DNA of 13,505 bases. Source: Flavobacteriales bacterium UBA7878. GTDB taxonomy: Bacteria > Bacteroidota > Bacteroidia > Flavobacteriales > Schleiferiaceae. The stretch is taken from the NCBI GenBank assembly GCA_002501205.1, contig DLRW01000047.1:53622-67126 (forward strand), read 5' to 3'. The position numbers were made by a program, and so were the translations under genes. Numbering within the stretch: position 1 is the stretch's first letter; each line of letters begins with the position of its first letter. Below the pieces are notes generated by a model that saw nothing but the letters and a program-made list of their open reading frames with translations, searched no databases and was not told where the DNA came from. This document shows positions 6,315 through 13,107 of this stretch, in pieces.

Positions 6315-7520
6315 TTGAACCTTAGCCGCTACATAGCCTGGCGCTACTTTTTTGCCAAAAGCAGTAGCAATGCCGTTAATATCATCACCGCTATTTCCCT
6401 TAGCGGAATCCTCGTGGGCAGCGCGGCTTTAATCATTGTTTTATCAGCCTTCAATGGATTGGAAAATCTGGTGAGAGGCTTTTATCAAGATTTTGACCCC
6501 GATCTAAAAGTGCTTCCCGCCGAAGGAAAGTTCTTTGCCGAAACGGAGGCCACCAAGGTCTTAGATGCACAGGATTTCATTGCTCAGTATTCGCGAGTGA
6601 TGGAAGAAAAGGCCCTCTTTAATTTTCGGGATAAAGATTATATCGCCAGTCTTAAAGGAGTAGACCATCAGTATTCCAAAGTAAATGCTATTGAAGACTA
6701 TGTTCCTTTTGGCTCCTACCCTCTCAATCAAGATGAATCAGTCCCCACTGGGGTGATTGGCGCCGGTGTGGCCTATTATTTAGGCTTTAGCCGCTCTGAT
6801 TTTCAAGAGCCGGTTAACATTTTTATTCCTCGAGACATTGGCCAGGTTAGTACCGAAAGCTTTCGCTCTGAGCGCATTTATCCCCTGGGGATCTATTCCA
6901 TCCAACCTGAATTTGATGAGCAATTTATTCTCTGCCCGCTCGATTTTTGCCAAAAGCTATTGGAACGACCTGGCATGCTCAGTGGAGTGGAAATTGCGCT
7001 AAAGCCCGATGCGAATCTCTTCGCGGCTCAAGAAAAGCTGCAGACCGAATTAGGTCCGGAATTCAAGGTACTTACTCGTGATGAGCTGCAAGCCGGATTT
7101 TTAAAAGTGATGCGTACCGAAGGACTATTCACCTTTTTGATCTTCGCTCTTATCCTCACCATCGCCACCTTTACCATTGCCGGCAGCCTAACCATGATCA
7201 TGTTTGAAAAGCGCGCCAACCTTTTCACCCTTTGGTCAATGGGAACTCCCATAAAAAGTTTACGAAAAGTGATTTTGCAATTAGGCTTAATCATCACCTT
7301 TAGTGGTGGTCTTACCGGAATATTTTTAGGCAGCCTGATTGTATTTGGTCAGGAACATTTCCAATGGATTTCGGTGGGTGAAGGCTATATCGTAGATGCG
7401 TATCCGGTAGCGCTGCAATTTCAGGATGTTCTCCTGGCCACCGCCACCATCTTTATTTTAGGCTTATTAAGCTCCTGGCTCAGTGCCCGCCGCTTAAACC
7501 TTAAGCTCTTGCGCTCCTAG
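6315..7520 (+). CDS. ABC transporter permease, LolC/LolE (FtsX-like) family
   Basis: A 401-residue inner-membrane permease of the lipoprotein-releasing LolC/LolE family, which with an ATPase (LolD) extracts lipoproteins from the inner membrane for transfer to the outer membrane. Topology fits the family: one N-terminal helix (about 23-47), a large MacB-like periplasmic domain (about 50-265), and three C-terminal helices (about 270-296, 317-345 and 371-389). The N-terminus LSRYIAWRYFFAKSSSNAVNII is the typical beginning for Bacteroidota members. The start is TTG at 6315: an in-frame TAA lies at 6306-6308 and no ATG or GTG lies between, while a later ATG would cut the conserved N-terminus. It begins two bases after the rbfA stop. 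No lolD gene is present in the window. Its TAG stop overlaps the stop of convergent dusB. Family is certain, exact subunit type (LolC versus LolE) is not. Confidence 0.88.
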   Translation: MNLSRYIAWRYFFAKSSSNAVNIITAISLSGILVGSAALIIVLSAFNGLENLVRGFYQDFDPDLKVLPAEGKFFAETEATKVLDAQDFIAQYSRVMEEKALFNFRDKDYIASLKGVDHQYSKVNAIEDYVPFGSYPLNQDESVPTGVIGAGVAYYLGFSRSDFQEPVNIFIPRDIGQVSTESFRSERIYPLGIYSIQPEFDEQFILCPLDFCQKLLERPGMLSGVEIALKPDANLFAAQEKLQTELGPEFKVLTRDELQAGFLKVMRTEGLFTFLIFALILTIATFTIAGSLTMIMFEKRANLFTLWSMGTPIKSLRKVILQLGLIITFSGGLTGIFLGSLIVFGQEHFQWISVGEGYIVDAYPVALQFQDVLLATATIFILGLLSSWLSARRLNLKLLRS

Positions 7521-8518
7521 TAAGGATAGGCCATTTCCATATCGGCGAAGCGCTCCAAAATTTCATTGAGGGTATCAAAAATTTCTTCGGGCTCATTGGA
7601 GGTTACCAATTTGGTGCGATATTCCTTGAAATGGGAAATGCCCTTAAAGTAATTGGTATAATGACGGCGGGTTTCATTAATCCCCAATTGGGTACCCTTC
7701 CAATCCAGAGCCATTTCGAAATGCGTACGACAGGCTTGCACTCTTTCCTCTAAACTAGGGGGAGCCAGCATTTCACCGGTATTTAAATAATGTTTGATCT
7801 CTCTGAAAATCCAGGGATAGCCAATGGAAGCCCGACCAATCATTAAGCCATCAACCCCATAGGTGTTTTTCATTTCCAGGGCTTTCTGCGGACTGTCTAC
7901 ATCGCCATTGCCAAAAACCGGAATCTTCATGCGGGGATTGTTTTTCACATCTGCAATCAGCGACCAATCGGCACTGCCTTTGTACATCTGCTTACGCGTA
8001 CGACCGTGAATAGAGATTGCCTGGATCCCAACATCCTGTAAGCGCTCGGCCACCTCAACAATATGCTTGGATTCTTCATCCCAACCCAAGCGGGTTTTTA
8101 CGGTCACTGGCTTATCTACAGCCTTCACAATTTCGGCGGTCATTTCCACCATCTTCGGAATGTCGCGCAGAATTCCTGCTCCGGCTCCCTTTCCCGCTAC
8201 ATTCTTAACGGGACAACCATAATTAATGTCTACAATATCCGGATTTGCGGCTGCCGAAATAGCCGCTGCTTCGCGCATGGAGCTAATCTCATTCCCAAAA
8301 ATCTGAATCCCCAAGGGACGTTCATACTCGAAGAAATCGAGTTTTTGAACGCTTTTTCCTGCATCACGAATCAGTCCTTCGGAGGAAATAAACTCCGTAA
8401 ACATCACATCCGCTCCATGCTTTTTGCACAAAGCTCTAAAGGGCGGATCACTCACATCTTCCATCGGCGCCAGCAAGAGAGGAAAATCTCCTACTTCAAC
8501 CGCTCCAATTTTAACCAC
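7517..8518 (-). CDS. dusB: tRNA-dihydrouridine synthase (DusB-like)
   Basis: An FMN-dependent enzyme that reduces specific uridines in the tRNA D-loop to dihydrouridine with NADPH. Starting from GTG at 8518 the protein has 333 residues and opens MVKIGAVEVGDFPLLLAPMED, the normal N-terminus. Visible features are the FMN-binding LLLAPMEDVSDPPFR (14-28), the proton donor Cys102 in INYGCP, Lys141 in VTVKTRLGW, His171 in SIHGRTR, and phosphate-binding VFGNGD and GLMIGRAS (225-231 region). The open frame extends to a TTG at 8566, but those extra 16 residues are not family-like and a -7 box at 8541-8548 would start transcription inside them, so GTG is preferred. It is convergent with the permease gene (sharing CTAG) and divergent from the CPBP protease gene. 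Confidence 0.94.
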   Translation of the reverse strand: MVKIGAVEVGDFPLLLAPMEDVSDPPFRALCKKHGADVMFTEFISSEGLIRDAGKSVQKLDFFEYERPLGIQIFGNEISSMREAAAISAAANPDIVDINYGCPVKNVAGKGAGAGILRDIPKMVEMTAEIVKAVDKPVTVKTRLGWDEESKHIVEVAERLQDVGIQAISIHGRTRKQMYKGSADWSLIADVKNNPRMKIPVFGNGDVDSPQKALEMKNTYGVDGLMIGRASIGYPWIFREIKHYLNTGEMLAPPSLEERVQACRTHFEMALDWKGTQLGINETRRHYTNYFKGISHFKEYRTKLVTSNEPEEIFDTLNEILERFADMEMAYPY

Positions 8519-8532
8519 AAGCGGGATTTTTA

Positions 8533-8540
8533 GAACTTTG
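8533..8540 (+). promoter_or_regulatory. -7 promoter candidate (GAACTTTG) for the CPBP gene
   Basis: GAACTTTG has one mismatch to TAnnTTTG and lies 25 bases before the ATG at 8566. Its TTTG is half of the palindrome TTTGCAAA (8537-8544), whose other half belongs to the oppositely directed dusB box. No good -33 element was found. Confidence 0.35.
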
Positions 8541-8548
8541 CAAAAGTA
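8541..8548 (-). promoter_or_regulatory. -7 promoter element (TACTTTTG on minus strand) for dusB
   Basis: On the minus strand this reads TACTTTTG, an exact TAnnTTTG match, 22 bases upstream of the GTG start at 8518. Expected transcription start is near 8535, inside the longer open frame, which argues for the GTG start and against the TTG at 8566. Confidence 0.55.
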
Positions 8549-8565
8549 CAAAAGATGCTGCCACA

Positions 8566-9489
8566 ATGCTGAAAGGCCGATTTGCCCAAGAACCTCTGTA
8601 TTCGCAACTGCTCCTTTTAGTAGGATTGGTCTTTATAGGGATGTTATTTTTCACCACCCTGGGGGTTTTTATTGCCAGCGCGACCTTTGGTATCAGTCCG
8701 GAAGATGTACTAAGCATTTTCCAAAATCTGGATAAAGGTGCCGGTAGAGAAGTCTTTAAATTGGTGCAAAGCATCAATACCATTGGCAGCTATTTTATCC
8801 CTGCCTTAGTGGCTGCCTACCTCTTCGACCTTCAGCCTAAGCGCTTTATGGGTTCGGAGTCCTTCCCTACACCGGCCTGGCTCATTGTTGCCAGCCTGGT
8901 TCTCATGGCCTATAGCATGTCGGCCTTAAGCGACCTACTCTATCGAATAAGCAGCTCCTTTCCTTGGCCACAATCAATTACCGCCAATATGCAAGAAATG
9001 CAAGAGGTGATGATGGGCACCTATTCCAATATCCTAAACATGCAGGGCTTTGGGGATTTCCTTCACGTATTAATGGTAATGGCAATTTTGCCGGCGATAG
9101 CAGAAGAGAGTTTATTCCGCGGGGTATTACAACCTTTATTACGTCGTCGATTAAACCCGCATATCGCCATCCTTATCACCAGTTTCGCCTTTGCAATTTT
9201 ACACCAGCAATACCTGGCCTTCTTATCCATCTTTGTTTTAGGGATGCTTTTAGGTTATCTGCGGGAATGGACCAACAGTATTTGGCCTTCTACCATTTTA
9301 CACTTTTTTAATAATGCCAGTATAGTGGCCTTGGTTTACTTCTTTGATTACGACTACAGTGAAGCCCTATCTGAAAACCCAGGCATTAATTGGGCAGAAA
9401 CCGGAACCTTGCTGGCGGTCCTTGTTGTAAGCGTGCTTCTCTTTGAGCGCCTCAGCCGACGCTCCCGCAGTTGGAGTGATTCTAAATAA
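8566..9489 (+). CDS. CPBP family intramembrane glutamic endopeptidase
   Basis: A 307-residue polytopic membrane protein of the CPBP (CAAX protease and bacteriocin-processing, ABI/Rce1) family. The three family motifs are present in order: EESLFR (180-185, EExxxR, catalytic Glu pair and Arg), FAILH (209-213, FxxxH) and HFFNN (246-250, HxxxN). Hydrophobic helices are visible at about 14-40, 70-87, 103-122, 165-180, 197-213, 216-232, 241-260 and 280-294. Family members cleave near membrane surfaces, some processing prenylated or bacteriocin leader peptides; the substrate here is unknown and no peptide-modification or bacteriocin gene is nearby. It is transcribed divergently from dusB, a neighbour I recall it having in many Bacteroidota, so a housekeeping membrane-protein function is more likely than bacteriocin immunity. 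Confidence 0.88.
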   Translation: MLKGRFAQEPLYSQLLLLVGLVFIGMLFFTTLGVFIASATFGISPEDVLSIFQNLDKGAGREVFKLVQSINTIGSYFIPALVAAYLFDLQPKRFMGSESFPTPAWLIVASLVLMAYSMSALSDLLYRISSSFPWPQSITANMQEMQEVMMGTYSNILNMQGFGDFLHVLMVMAILPAIAEESLFRGVLQPLLRRRLNPHIAILITSFAFAILHQQYLAFLSIFVLGMLLGYLREWTNSIWPSTILHFFNNASIVALVYFFDYDYSEALSENPGINWAETGTLLAVLVVSVLLFERLSRRSRSWSDSK

Positions 9490-9550
9490 GATTTCGTGGG
9501 TCTGAAAGGCCTGCTTTCGGCCAAAGCTGACAAAAATCATTTTATCCACT

Positions 9551-9594
9551 TAGGTGCCCCAATACTTTTGAAACACAAATTGAAGGGACACCTA
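9551..9594. promoter_or_regulatory. Imperfect inverted repeat spanning the cco promoter
   Basis: TAGGTG plus CCC (9551-9559) pairs with GGG, one bulged A, then CACCTA (9585-9594). The arms flank the -7 box at 9563-9570, and the right arm covers the region just before and including the first base of the ccoS ATG. The left arm lies upstream of the expected transcription start, so this would act as DNA rather than as an RNA hairpin. It is not an FNR/CRP-type TTGAT-N4-ATCAA site. Regulatory function is inferred. Confidence 0.3.
9563..9570 (+). promoter_or_regulatory. -7 promoter element (TACTTTTG) for the cco operon
   Basis: An exact TAnnTTTG match, 23 bases before the ccoS ATG. A purine-rich GAAGGGA (9582-9588) five bases before the ATG could serve as a ribosome-binding site, unusual among the genes here. 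No clear -33 element is visible, which might indicate dependence on an activator. Confidence 0.55.
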
Positions 9595-9758
9595 TGTCGG
9601 CAATCTACATTCTCATCTCTATTAGTTTTCTCGTAGCTATTGGCTTTTTAGCGGCTTTCATCTGGAGCATCAAAAATGGCCAGTACGAGGACGACTATTC
9701 CCCGAGTGTTCGAATGTTGAAAGACGATCATGCTCCGAACCACAGACCAAAATTGTAG
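9594..9758 (+). CDS. ccoS: Cytochrome oxidase maturation protein CcoS, cbb3-type
   Basis: A 54-residue single-pass membrane protein, too short for standard ORF cut-offs but unmistakable. It opens MSAIYILISISFLVAIGFLA, with one transmembrane helix (about 3-24), then WSIKNGQYEDDYSPSVRML (24-42), the conserved CcoS juxtamembrane motif with its acidic pair, and a short polar tail. CcoS is needed for insertion of cofactors (haem b and copper) into the CcoN subunit. It normally follows the copper ATPase gene ccoI; here it is the first gene of the cluster, with a promoter-like box upstream. ccoNO begins three bases after its TAG stop, so the two are translationally linked. Confidence 0.93.
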   Translation: MSAIYILISISFLVAIGFLAAFIWSIKNGQYEDDYSPSVRMLKDDHAPNHRPKL

Positions 9759-9761
9759 ACT

Positions 9762-11927
9762 ATGCAATCAGAAACCTTTTTTTACGACAATAAGATCGTA
9801 AGAAACTTCACCATCGCCACCATTATTTGGGGCGTAATCGGCCTCCTAGTAGGTATTTGGGTGGCGTTCTCTCTGGTTTTCCCAGAAACTCTGAACCCCG
9901 CTTCATGGCTTTCATTCGGACGTTTAAGAGCATTGCACACCAACGGTGCGATTTTCGCATTTGTGGGGAACGCAATCTTTGCAGGGGTTTATTACTCGCT
10001 ACAGCGCCTCTTAAAAGCACGGATGGCTTCGGATCTCCTGAGTAAAATTCACTTCTGGGGCTGGCAGCTGATCATCGTTTCGGCGGTAATCACTCTACCT
10101 TTAGGAATTAGCTCTTCGAAGGAGTATGCCGAATTGGAATGGCCGATTGACATTGGCATTGCCCTGGTATGGGTAATCTTTGGCGTTAACATGTTCTGGA
10201 CCATCCTTAAAAGGAGAGAACGTCACTTATATGTGGCCATCTGGTTCTACATTGCCACCTTTGTTACGGTTGCAGTTCTGCATATTGTAAATAACCTCGA
10301 AATCCCTGTTTCCTTCACCAAGTCTTACTCCATTTTCGCCGGTGTGCAAGATGCCCTGGTTCAGTGGTGGTACGGACACAATGCGGTAGCCTTCTTCCTT
10401 ACTACTCCGGTACTGGGATTGATGTACTACTTTGTACCGAAGGCCGCTAACCGTCCGGTATATTCCTACCGACTTTCGATTGTACACTTCTGGGCTCTGA
10501 TCTTTATCTATATCTGGGCCGGACCTCACCACTTACTTTACACTGCTCTTCCCGATTGGGCTCAAAGTTTAGGTACCGTATTCTCTATCATGCTGATTTT
10601 CCCTTCTTGGGGTGGTATGATTAACGGTTTGCTTACGCTGAGAGGCGCCTGGGATAAAGTGCGAGATTCTGCGGTATTGAAATTCTTCGTTGTGGCGATT
10701 ACCGCTTATGGTATGAGTACCCTTGAAGGACCTCTTTTAAGTTTGAAAAGCTTAAACGCCATTGCCCACTATACTGACTGGATTCCTGCTCACGTGCACA
10801 TTGGTACCTTAGGTTGGAACGGATTCTTAATCTTCGGTATGATCTACTGGTTAATGCCTAAGATGTACCGCACCAGCTTATTCTCTGAAAAATTAGCGAA
10901 TGCGCACTTCTGGATTGGTACCACCGGTATTTTATTCTGGGCACTTCCCATGTACGTTTCTGGTTTTACCCAAAGCTTAATGTGGAAAGAGTTTAACCCT
11001 GATGGAACCCTGGTATATGGTAACTTCCTGGAAACTGTAACTCAGTTAATCCCATTATATGCCACTCGTGCGATTGGTGGTACCCTGTATGTAACCGGTA
11101 TGCTGATTATGGTTTATAACGTGATCAAAACCGTAAAAAGCGGATCCTTCCTGGCCCAAGAAGAAGCCAGTGCTCCAGCTCTTGCCGAGGACTACACTGC
11201 TCCTAAAGGCGACTACTGGCACCGTTGGATTGAGCGCAAACCTGTTCAATTAATGGTAGGCGCCACTATCGTGATTTTGATTGGCGGTATTATCGAGATT
11301 GTCCCCACCATTATGGTGAAGAGCAATGTACCGACCATTGAAGATGTAAAACCCTATACTGCCCTTGAGCTCGAAGGTCGTGATCTATATATCCGCGAAG
11401 GTTGTAATGCCTGTCACTCGCAAATGATTCGACCCTTCCGTTCAGAAATTGCGCGATATGGTGATTACTCTAAAGCTGGTGAATTTGTATACGATCACCC
11501 ATTCCTGTGGGGATCCAAACGTACCGGTCCGGACTTGCACCGTGTAGGAGGTAAATACCCACACAGCTGGCACTACAAGCACATGGTTGATCCTCGTAGT
11601 ATGAGTGCCGGATCTATTATGCCAACCTACGAATGGTTGTCTAGCAATGAACTGGACACGGAGCTTACCAGTAAGAAATTGGAAGCTATGCAAAGCCTGG
11701 GTGTTCCCTATAGCGATGAGTACATAGCTAATGCAAACACGCATCTGATGGCTCAAGCTGAGGAAATCGCCGCCGACTTAAGCCGCGATCTGGAGCAAGA
11801 AATCAGTCCTAAGGAAGAAATGGTAGCCCTAATCGCATACCTACAACGCCTGGGAATCGATATCAAAGGTGAGCACAGCAAGCATGTAGAGGCCACTACC
11901 GCCGGAACCTTAACCGCTGAAAACTAA
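9762..11927 (+). CDS. ccoNO: cbb3-type cytochrome c oxidase, fused subunits I and II (CcoN-CcoO)
   Basis: A 721-residue fusion of the catalytic subunit and the monohaem cytochrome c subunit of the high-affinity terminal oxidase that reduces O2 to water and pumps protons. The CcoN part (1 to about 465) is a 12-helix haem-copper oxidase: His59 and His346 are the expected low-spin haem b ligands, His344 the haem b3 ligand, His206, His256 and His257 the CuB ligands, and Tyr250 the expected His-Tyr cross-link partner; Glu322 lies in LEGPLLSLKS. A linker (about 466-497) joins a CcoO anchor helix (about 498-518), the haem c motif CNACH (548-552) and a probable axial Met620 in MPTYEWL. Numbering is close to that of Pseudomonas stutzeri CcoN. 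The fused form is known in Bacteroidota. There is no internal stop or start, so one polypeptide is made. ccoQ follows after four bases. Confidence 0.96.
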   Translation: MQSETFFYDNKIVRNFTIATIIWGVIGLLVGIWVAFSLVFPETLNPASWLSFGRLRALHTNGAIFAFVGNAIFAGVYYSLQRLLKARMASDLLSKIHFWGWQLIIVSAVITLPLGISSSKEYAELEWPIDIGIALVWVIFGVNMFWTILKRRERHLYVAIWFYIATFVTVAVLHIVNNLEIPVSFTKSYSIFAGVQDALVQWWYGHNAVAFFLTTPVLGLMYYFVPKAANRPVYSYRLSIVHFWALIFIYIWAGPHHLLYTALPDWAQSLGTVFSIMLIFPSWGGMINGLLTLRGAWDKVRDSAVLKFFVVAITAYGMSTLEGPLLSLKSLNAIAHYTDWIPAHVHIGTLGWNGFLIFGMIYWLMPKMYRTSLFSEKLANAHFWIGTTGILFWALPMYVSGFTQSLMWKEFNPDGTLVYGNFLETVTQLIPLYATRAIGGTLYVTGMLIMVYNVIKTVKSGSFLAQEEASAPALAEDYTAPKGDYWHRWIERKPVQLMVGATIVILIGGIIEIVPTIMVKSNVPTIEDVKPYTALELEGRDLYIREGCNACHSQMIRPFRSEIARYGDYSKAGEFVYDHPFLWGSKRTGPDLHRVGGKYPHSWHYKHMVDPRSMSAGSIMPTYEWLSSNELDTELTSKKLEAMQSLGVPYSDEYIANANTHLMAQAEEIAADLSRDLEQEISPKEEMVALIAYLQRLGIDIKGEHSKHVEATTAGTLTAEN

Positions 11928-11931
11928 GGTC

Positions 11932-12126
11932 ATGCTGAAATTCATTAAACACAATATGGAGACAATAGATGGGGTATCGATTTACCCCATCCTCTCCTTC
12001 CTTATCTTCTTTAGCATCTTTGTTCTGGCCATCATTTACGTGATTCGTAAAGACCGGAAAAGCATCGAAGAAATCAGCCTCTTACCACTAAACGATAATG
12101 CCAATCCTCATGAAAAGACTAAATAG
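11932..12126 (+). CDS. ccoQ: cbb3-type oxidase subunit IV, CcoQ/FixQ-like
   Basis: A 64-residue protein with a single transmembrane helix (about 18-38, PILSFLIFFSIFVLAIIYVI) followed at once by basic RKDRK and a short polar tail, the CcoQ/FixQ pattern. CcoQ stabilises the assembled oxidase, particularly the association of CcoP. It starts four bases after the ccoNO stop, and its 3' end overlaps ccoP. The ATG at 11932 is preferred; an internal ATG at codon 9 (MET in HNMETIDG) would also leave the helix intact and resembles the shorter starts of some homologues. Identification rests on position and topology, since the sequence itself is weakly conserved. Confidence 0.87.
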   Translation: MLKFIKHNMETIDGVSIYPILSFLIFFSIFVLAIIYVIRKDRKSIEEISLLPLNDNANPHEKTK

Positions 12127-13057
12127 AACCATCATCATTTTTGTGGTCTTACTGATGGCCGGAGCAGCTGCAGTAACCACCCTGGACCCTAGCAGTTCCT
12201 CCGAAATATTAGCCAATCCTTTATACTGGTTGGTAATCGTTGCCGCCTTCTTCCTGGTAATTGCCTTTATGGCGACCTATGAGGCTCTGGAAGCCATGAA
12301 GAAAATGATCAAAGGTGCCAATGGCGAAGTAGCCGAAGAAATGATCGAAGAGGAAGACAGCTGGGTAGACGATATCTTGCATAAGTTAACCGATGCCGCT
12401 CCTTTAGATCGTGAAGAAGAAGTAGCTACTGACCACGAATACGACGGTATTCGCGAATTAGATAACAACCTACCCCCATGGTGGTTGATCGGATTCTATA
12501 TTTCGATTGTTTTCGCAGTAGTTTACATCCTGCGTTACCACGTTTTCCAAAGCGCGCCATTAAGTCAAGGTGAGTTAAAAATCGAATTAGCCGAAGCGGA
12601 AGCAGCCAAGGAAGAATACTTGAAAACTGCCGCAAATTTGGTGGATGAAAGTAATGTGGAAGCCCTTACTGATGAAAGTCGGATTGCCGCTGGAGCGGAC
12701 ATCTTTGCTAAAAACTGTGCGGTTTGCCATGCGGCCGATGGTGGCGGAGGTGTAGGTCCTAACTTAACCGATGCTTATTGGATCCATGGAAACGACATTA
12801 AAGATGTTTTCAAAACCGTGAAATATGGTGTACCTGCTAAGGGTATGATTGCCTGGAAGGATCAATTAGGTGCTGCCGACATTCAAGATGTGGCATCTTA
12901 TATCCTAAGCCTTGAAGGAACCACTCCTGCCAATCCTAAAGAACCACAAGGGGAACTCATGAGCAAGGAAGCTCCTGCCGCCGCCGAAGCTACGGATAGT
13001 ACCACCAGTGCTGCTGACAGTACCATCACCGTGGTTGAAGTTTCGGAGGAAGAATAA
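12110..13057 (+). CDS. ccoP: cbb3-type cytochrome c oxidase subunit III, CcoP (monohaem)
   Basis: CcoP is the cytochrome c subunit that passes electrons to CcoO and CcoN. From the ATG at 12110 it has 315 residues; an in-frame ATG at 12098 would add four residues, but MKRLNR followed by a hydrophobic helix is the more natural start. Helices lie at about 8-22, 38-58 and 122-142. The conserved FixP/CcoP motif YDGIRELDNNLPPWW (111-125) precedes the third. A helical acidic spacer leads to one cytochrome c domain with CAVCH (203-207) and a probable ligand Met246 in AKGMIAW. No second CxxCH is present, whereas proteobacterial CcoP is usually dihaem. The last 40 or so residues are an acidic Ala/Ser/Thr-rich tail without recognisable fold. 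It overlaps the ccoQ 3' end by 17 bases, implying translational coupling. Confidence 0.93.
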   Translation: MKRLNRTIIIFVVLLMAGAAAVTTLDPSSSSEILANPLYWLVIVAAFFLVIAFMATYEALEAMKKMIKGANGEVAEEMIEEEDSWVDDILHKLTDAAPLDREEEVATDHEYDGIRELDNNLPPWWLIGFYISIVFAVVYILRYHVFQSAPLSQGELKIELAEAEAAKEEYLKTAANLVDESNVEALTDESRIAAGADIFAKNCAVCHAADGGGGVGPNLTDAYWIHGNDIKDVFKTVKYGVPAKGMIAWKDQLGAADIQDVASYILSLEGTTPANPKEPQGELMSKEAPAAAEATDSTTSAADSTITVVEVSEEE

Positions 13058-13060
13058 ATA

Positions 13061-13084
13061 GCAGTACATTTTACTGCCCTTTTT
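13061..13084 (+). terminator. Weak hairpin terminator / attenuator between ccoP and ccoG
   Basis: GCAGTA (13061-13066) pairs with TACTGC (13072-13077) around a 5-base loop, followed by CCTTTTT. The stem is short and only half GC, so partial read-through into ccoG is likely. It would set more ccoNOQP than ccoG transcript, sensible for structural subunits against an assembly factor. Confidence 0.45.
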
Positions 13085-13107
13085 AAGAACATAGATACGT
13101 TTCTGAC

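Noticed and set aside
8063..8533. 156-residue open frame on the + strand across dusB
   Set aside because: It lies wholly antisense to the conserved dusB gene; it has no recognisable domain and a composition typical of a shadow frame.
8519..8566. N-terminal extension of dusB to the TTG at 8566
   Set aside because: The extra residues are not family-like and the -7 box at 8541-8548 would start the transcript inside them; GTG at 8518 gives the standard N-terminus.
8566..9489. CPBP protease as part of a bacteriocin or immunity system
   Set aside because: No small precursor peptide, exporter or regulator of such systems is nearby; the neighbours are housekeeping and respiratory genes.
9504..9527. 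Short hairpins GAAAG/CTTTC and GCTTT/AAAGC after the CPBP gene, considered as a terminator
   Set aside because: Stems are only five base pairs, mutually exclusive, and no T tract follows.
9560..9593. FNR/CRP-like site before ccoS suggested by TTGAA...ATTGAA
   Set aside because: The two half sites are direct rather than inverted and do not give TTGAT-N4-ATCAA.
11442..11756. 104-residue minus-strand frame within the CcoO part of ccoNO
   Set aside because: Antisense to conserved haem-binding sequence, no promoter or family resemblance; a shadow frame.
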